DNA from: Mesoaciditoga sp.
GTDB taxonomy: Bacteria; Thermotogota; Thermotogae; Mesoaciditogales; Mesoaciditogaceae
Direction of reading: 5' to 3'
Length of the DNA: 64,000 nt
NCBI GenBank assembly: GCA_015489955.1
Contig: WFYR01000114.1
Location: 61,558 to 125,557, forward strand
Below, in pieces: positions 60,383-64,000 of the stretch. The notes below the pieces were generated by a model that searched no databases, was not told the origin of the DNA, and saw only the letters and a program-made list of their open reading frames with translations. Made by a program: the position numbers and the translations under genes. The first letter of the stretch is position 1; each line of letters begins with the position of its first letter.

Positions 60383-60403
60383 AAGCGCACCTCCTCCTCG
60401 TCC

Positions 60404-61558
60404 CTATTTTAACATTGAAAGGAACACTCCTGCAACCAAAGCAGAACCAATGACACCGGCAACGTTTGGTCCCATCGCCTGCATCAAAATGAAATTGTGA
60501 GGGTCTTCCTTCTGAGCCACTTGTTGCGCTACTCTGGCAGCGTCCGGTACTGCCGAAACACCGGCTGCCCCTATAAGAGGATTTATCTTGTTTTTCAAGA
60601 AAAGATTCAAGAATTTTACAAATAAAACTCCGCCAGAAAGCGAAGCCGCGAAGGCTATTATTCCAAGCAATAGTACTTTAAGAGTGCCGGGAGTCAAAAA
60701 AGTTCCAGCCTTCGTTGTGCCACCAACAGAAAGCATCAACAATATTTCAACTATGTCAAGTAAAGCATGGCCGGCGGTATCGGCAAGCCTCTTCGTGAGA
60801 GGAATTTCATTTAAAAGGTTGCCAAGCATCAAAAAACCTATCAGAGGCAACGCTTTCGGAACCAATGTACCCGCGATTATGGTTGTGGCTATTGGAAATA
60901 TGATTCTTTCCTTTTTTGAAACCACTCTCGCCTGTTTCATCCTTATTCGTCTTTCCTTTTTCGTCGTGAAGAGTTTTTGAATAGGCGGCTCTATGAAAGG
61001 AATAAGTGCAATGTAGGTGTACGCCGCAACGGCAACAGTCCCCAGGATATCAGGTGCAAGACGCGATGTTAAAAATATCGAAGTAGGTCCATCTGCCCCG
61101 CCGATAATTCCTATTGAAGCCGCCTGAAATATGTTGAAACCTATCATTTTCGCCACTATAAATGCGGTCATAATGCCTATTTGAGCTGCTCCTCCAATTA
61201 AAAACAATATGGGTCTGGCTAAGACGAAAGAAAAATCGGTTATGGCTCCTATTCCAAGAAATATCAAAGGAGGATAAACACCCGCATACATTCCCTGCTG
61301 AATGTACCACATAACACCCCCAGAGATGTGAACCCCATTTACAACAGTGGGAGGTGCAAAAAGTCCAGATGAAATGGCTGGAATATTAGAAACGATCATT
61401 CCAAAAGCCAGTGGTATAAGCAGTAACGGCTCAGCGTGATATTTGTACGACGCGTATATCATGAAAATGGCTATTCCTATCATAAATAGATTTCCAACCG
61501 TGAAAGTATACAACGCGCTTGTTGAAAAAACCGTTTGAAGCGAGGCCAAAATGTTCAT
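60404..61558 (-). CDS. oadB: Na+-translocating decarboxylase beta subunit (OadB/GcdB-like)
   Basis: AASIGIIGGADGPTSIFLTSRLAP; GVSAVPDAARVAQQVAQKEDPHNFILMQAMGPNVAGVIGSA. Confidence 0.94.
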   Translation of the reverse strand: MNILASLQTVFSTSALYTFTVGNLFMIGIAIFMIYASYKYHAEPLLLIPLAFGMIVSNIPAISSGLFAPPTVVNGVHISGGVMWYIQQGMYAGVYPPLIFLGIGAITDFSFVLARPILFLIGGAAQIGIMTAFIVAKMIGFNIFQAASIGIIGGADGPTSIFLTSRLAPDILGTVAVAAYTYIALIPFIEPPIQKLFTTKKERRIRMKQARVVSKKERIIFPIATTIIAGTLVPKALPLIGFLMLGNLLNEIPLTKRLADTAGHALLDIVEILLMLSVGGTTKAGTFLTPGTLKVLLLGIIAFAASLSGGVLFVKFLNLFLKNKINPLIGAAGVSAVPDAARVAQQVAQKEDPHNFILMQAMGPNVAGVIGSALVAGVFLSMLK

Positions 61559-61613
61559 AAGATCATCATCACCTCTTCAAATTATTTAGAAAAGTAACTT
61601 ATTTTTTCATGAA

Positions 61614-61647
61614 AAATGGCACACGTCAAAGTGTGCGTGTGCCATTT
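61614..61647 (-). terminator. Terminator of ppdK
   Basis: AAATGGCACACG / CGTGTGCCATTT, 12-bp stem, then TTTCATGAAAAAATAAG on the minus strand. Confidence 0.7.
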
Positions 61648-61661
61648 CATTTAAAGAGTTA

Positions 61662-64000
61662 TTATCCATTTTTAGATTCGACAACCGCTTGAGCCGCTGC
61701 CAATCTCGCTATAGGAACTCTGTAAGGAGAACAGCTTACGTAATTCAAGCCTATTTCGTTCACTATCTTTATAGAAGCTGGATCTCCACCGTGTTCACCA
61801 CAAATACCCAACTTGAGTTCTGGCTTGACACTTCTTCCTTTTTCTTTGGCCATTCTTACAAGTTCTCCAACACCATCTTTGTCCAACGTTTTAAATGGAT
61901 CCACTTTTAAGATTCCCTTATCGAGATAATCTTTAAGGAATTTCCCGCTGTCATCTCTACTGAATCCAAACGTCATTTGAGTGAGATCGTTAGTTCCAAA
62001 TGAGAAGAAATCAGCTTCAGTCGCAATTTGATCTGCTGTAACAGCCGCGCGAGGAACTTCTATCATCGTTCCAACGAGATATTTGAGTTCCACTCCACTT
62101 TCTTTGATAAGCGCGTCCGCAGTTTCCACTATAACGTTTTTAACGTATTTCAATTCGTTAACGTGTCCAACAAGTGGAACCATTATCTCTGGAATGACCT
62201 CGATATTCTCTTCTTTCTTCAATTCGATGGCTGCCAGGATGATAGCTTTAGTTTGCATGACCGCTATTTCTGGGTAAGTGATCGCCAAGCGGCATCCTCT
62301 GTGCCCCATCATGGGGTTGAATTCTTGAAGAGATTCGACTATTTCTTTAACTCTTTCAAAGCTTATGCCCAAATCTTTGGCAAGTTTTCTCTGCGCTTCT
62401 TCCTCTTTTGGAAGGAACTCGTGGAGAGGCGGATCTATGAGCCTTATGGTAACTGGCAATCCTTTCATTTCCCTAAAGAGACCTTTGAAATCCTCTTTCT
62501 GCATTGGAAGGAGTTTGTCAAGTGCTTTTTCTCTCTGTTCCTTCGTTTCAGAAGCGATCATTTCACGCACAACCGGAATCTTTTCGTTATCGAAGAACAT
62601 GTGTTCCGTTCTGCACAGTCCAATCCCTTCCGCACCAAAAGCCCTTGCCACTTTGGCATCCCTTGGGATATCCGCATTTGTTCTTACACCCAATTTTCTT
62701 ATCTCGTCGGCCCATTCAAGAATGGTGGCAAGATTTCCTTCTAGTCCTTGTGGTTTTATGGCCTTTATATTCCCAAGGAAAACTTCTCCGGTTGAACCGT
62801 CAATGGAGATCCAATCTCCTTCTTTAACGGTTATATCGCCAACATGGAATTCTTTTTTCTCTTCATCAACTTCTATGGCTTCGCATCCAACAACGGCGCA
62901 CTTGCCCATTCCTCTTGCAACAACAGCTGCGTGCGAAGTTCTTCCACCTCTTGCGGTAAGAATTCCCTGAGCGGCAACCATTCCGGCAACGTCTTCAGGA
63001 GAAGTTTCGGGTCTAACCAACACAACGGGTTCCTTCTCGCCGAGTTCCTCAGCCAATTTGGCAGAGAAAACCACCTTTCCAGAAGCCGCGCCTGGAGAAG
63101 CGGGAAGACCCTTGGCTATCAATCTCTTTTCCTCAATCGCTTTTTTCTTTTCATCAGGGACGAACATAGGATGGAGAAGCTGGTCGACATGATCTGGGGT
63201 TACCCTCATAACGGCTTCTTCTTTTGTGATGAGGCCTTCGTTCACCATATCCACGGCTACCCTAACGGCTGCCATTGCCGTTCTCTTGGCGGATCTTGTT
63301 TGGAGCATGTAAAGTTTTCCTCTTTCAACGGTGAACTCAACGTCTTGCATGTCCCTGTAATGTTTTTCAAGGATATCGAATATTCTAAACAATTCGTTGT
63401 ACGCTTCTTCTGAAACTTTCTTCAAACCTTCCAAACTTTCAGGCGTTCTTATACCGGCAACAACATCTTCACCCTGTGCATTCCTCAAAAATTCTCCGTA
63501 TCTTCTCTTTTCGCCGGTAGAAGGATCTCTTGTAAACGCAACACCAGTTCCGCTCGTGTCACCCATGTTACCAAATACCATGGAGACAACACTTACGGCC
63601 GTTCCAAGAAGGGCATCTTCTGGAATGTGGTTAAGCCTTCTGTAGTCAACCGCCCTCTTGTTCATCCATGAGCCAAAAACGGCATCTATGGCTATCCATA
63701 ACTGTTTCATAGGATCTTGTGGGAATTCTTTTCCTTCCCTCTTGTAAAGATCCTTATAACGTTCAACTAACTCTTTTAGATCTTCAACTGTCATCTCGGT
63801 ATCTAACTCTATACCGCGTTTTTCTTTTATCACTTCTATTTCTTGTTCAAATTTTCTATGTTCTATTCCAAGTGCAACATCACCAAACATTTGAATAAAA
63901 CGCCTGTAAGCGTCATAGGCAAATCTTTCATTGTCCGTTAATTTTGCCAACCCCAGCACGCTTTGATCGTTCAAACCGAGATTCAAAATCGTATCCATCA
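61662..64000 (-). CDS. ppdK: Pyruvate, phosphate dikinase (N-terminal part lies outside the window)
   Basis: GGRTSHAAVVARGMGKCAVVG; GLCRTEHMFF; MMGHRGCRL; GICGEHGGDP. Frame open to the window edge. Confidence 0.95.
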   Translation of the reverse strand, partial: MDTILNLGLNDQSVLGLAKLTDNERFAYDAYRRFIQMFGDVALGIEHRKFEQEIEVIKEKRGIELDTEMTVEDLKELVERYKDLYKREGKEFPQDPMKQLWIAIDAVFGSWMNKRAVDYRRLNHIPEDALLGTAVSVVSMVFGNMGDTSGTGVAFTRDPSTGEKRRYGEFLRNAQGEDVVAGIRTPESLEGLKKVSEEAYNELFRIFDILEKHYRDMQDVEFTVERGKLYMLQTRSAKRTAMAAVRVAVDMVNEGLITKEEAVMRVTPDHVDQLLHPMFVPDEKKKAIEEKRLIAKGLPASPGAASGKVVFSAKLAEELGEKEPVVLVRPETSPEDVAGMVAAQGILTARGGRTSHAAVVARGMGKCAVVGCEAIEVDEEKKEFHVGDITVKEGDWISIDGSTGEVFLGNIKAIKPQGLEGNLATILEWADEIRKLGVRTNADIPRDAKVARAFGAEGIGLCRTEHMFFDNEKIPVVREMIASETKEQREKALDKLLPMQKEDFKGLFREMKGLPVTIRLIDPPLHEFLPKEEEAQRKLAKDLGISFERVKEIVESLQEFNPMMGHRGCRLAITYPEIAVMQTKAIILAAIELKKEENIEVIPEIMVPLVGHVNELKYVKNVIVETADALIKESGVELKYLVGTMIEVPRAAVTADQIATEADFFSFGTNDLTQMTFGFSRDDSGKFLKDYLDKGILKVDPFKTLDKDGVGELVRMAKEKGRSVKPELKLGICGEHGGDPASIKIVNEIGLNYVSCSPYRVPIARLAAAQAVVESKNG

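Noticed and set aside
62028-63413. Long plus-strand ORFs (62028-62744, 62844-63413, 62365-62970) opposite ppdK
   Set aside because: Antisense to a strongly conserved PPDK; translations rich in F/S/C with no recognisable domain.
1-64000. CRISPR arrays, insertion sequences, prophage, classical defence islands
   Set aside because: No regularly spaced direct repeats, transposase, integrase or phage structural genes recognised on either strand.

Overview
The window looks like a chromosomal segment of a Thermotogota-like bacterium, AT-rich with short intergenic gaps. The phylum is inferred from protein flavour and from the cheA-cheW-cheY-fliO-fliP gene order. I saw no CRISPR array, transposase, prophage or rRNA. 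Main modules, left to right: (1) 3' part of a dihydrolipoamide dehydrogenase; (2) a Pel-type exopolysaccharide locus (pelE, pelD, pelG, DUF2194-like deacetylase, GH114-like hydrolase) divergent from a small membrane protein and pelF, with no pelB or pelC; (3) an ECF sigma / zf-HC2 anti-sigma / RseB-like trio; (4) rpsT, a HELTH metalloprotease with beta-propeller and possible barrel, GH57 glucanotransferase, RNase E/G; (5) fliP-fliO-cheY-cheW-cheA; (6) rsmA, tRNA-Ser(GGA), SLOG-like protein, gltX, 8-oxoguanine deaminase-like protein, M32 carboxypeptidase; (7) an SPW-like membrane protein preceded by a consensus-perfect sigma-54 -24/-12 element; (8) lacI plus a sugar ABC importer; (9) radical SAM protein, Fe-ADH, amidase, CtpA, CsoR-family protein, rnr, hutH, ABC-F; (10) flgM-flgN-flgK-flgL; (11) an ArsB/NhaD-type permease, trmB, and two ABC half-exporters flanking dnaA; (12) a single ORF joining a HEPN-like RX4H domain to a YggS/PLPBP domain, with an embedded Shine-Dalgarno at the junction; (13) panD, EamA, korA-korD, oadB and partial ppdK. 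Best candidates for undescribed biology: the HEPN-like::YggS ORF, the Pel locus with a new small membrane component, the dnaA-split heterodimeric ABC exporter, and the sigma-54-like SPW gene. All family calls come from reading motifs and sequence; no database search was run.
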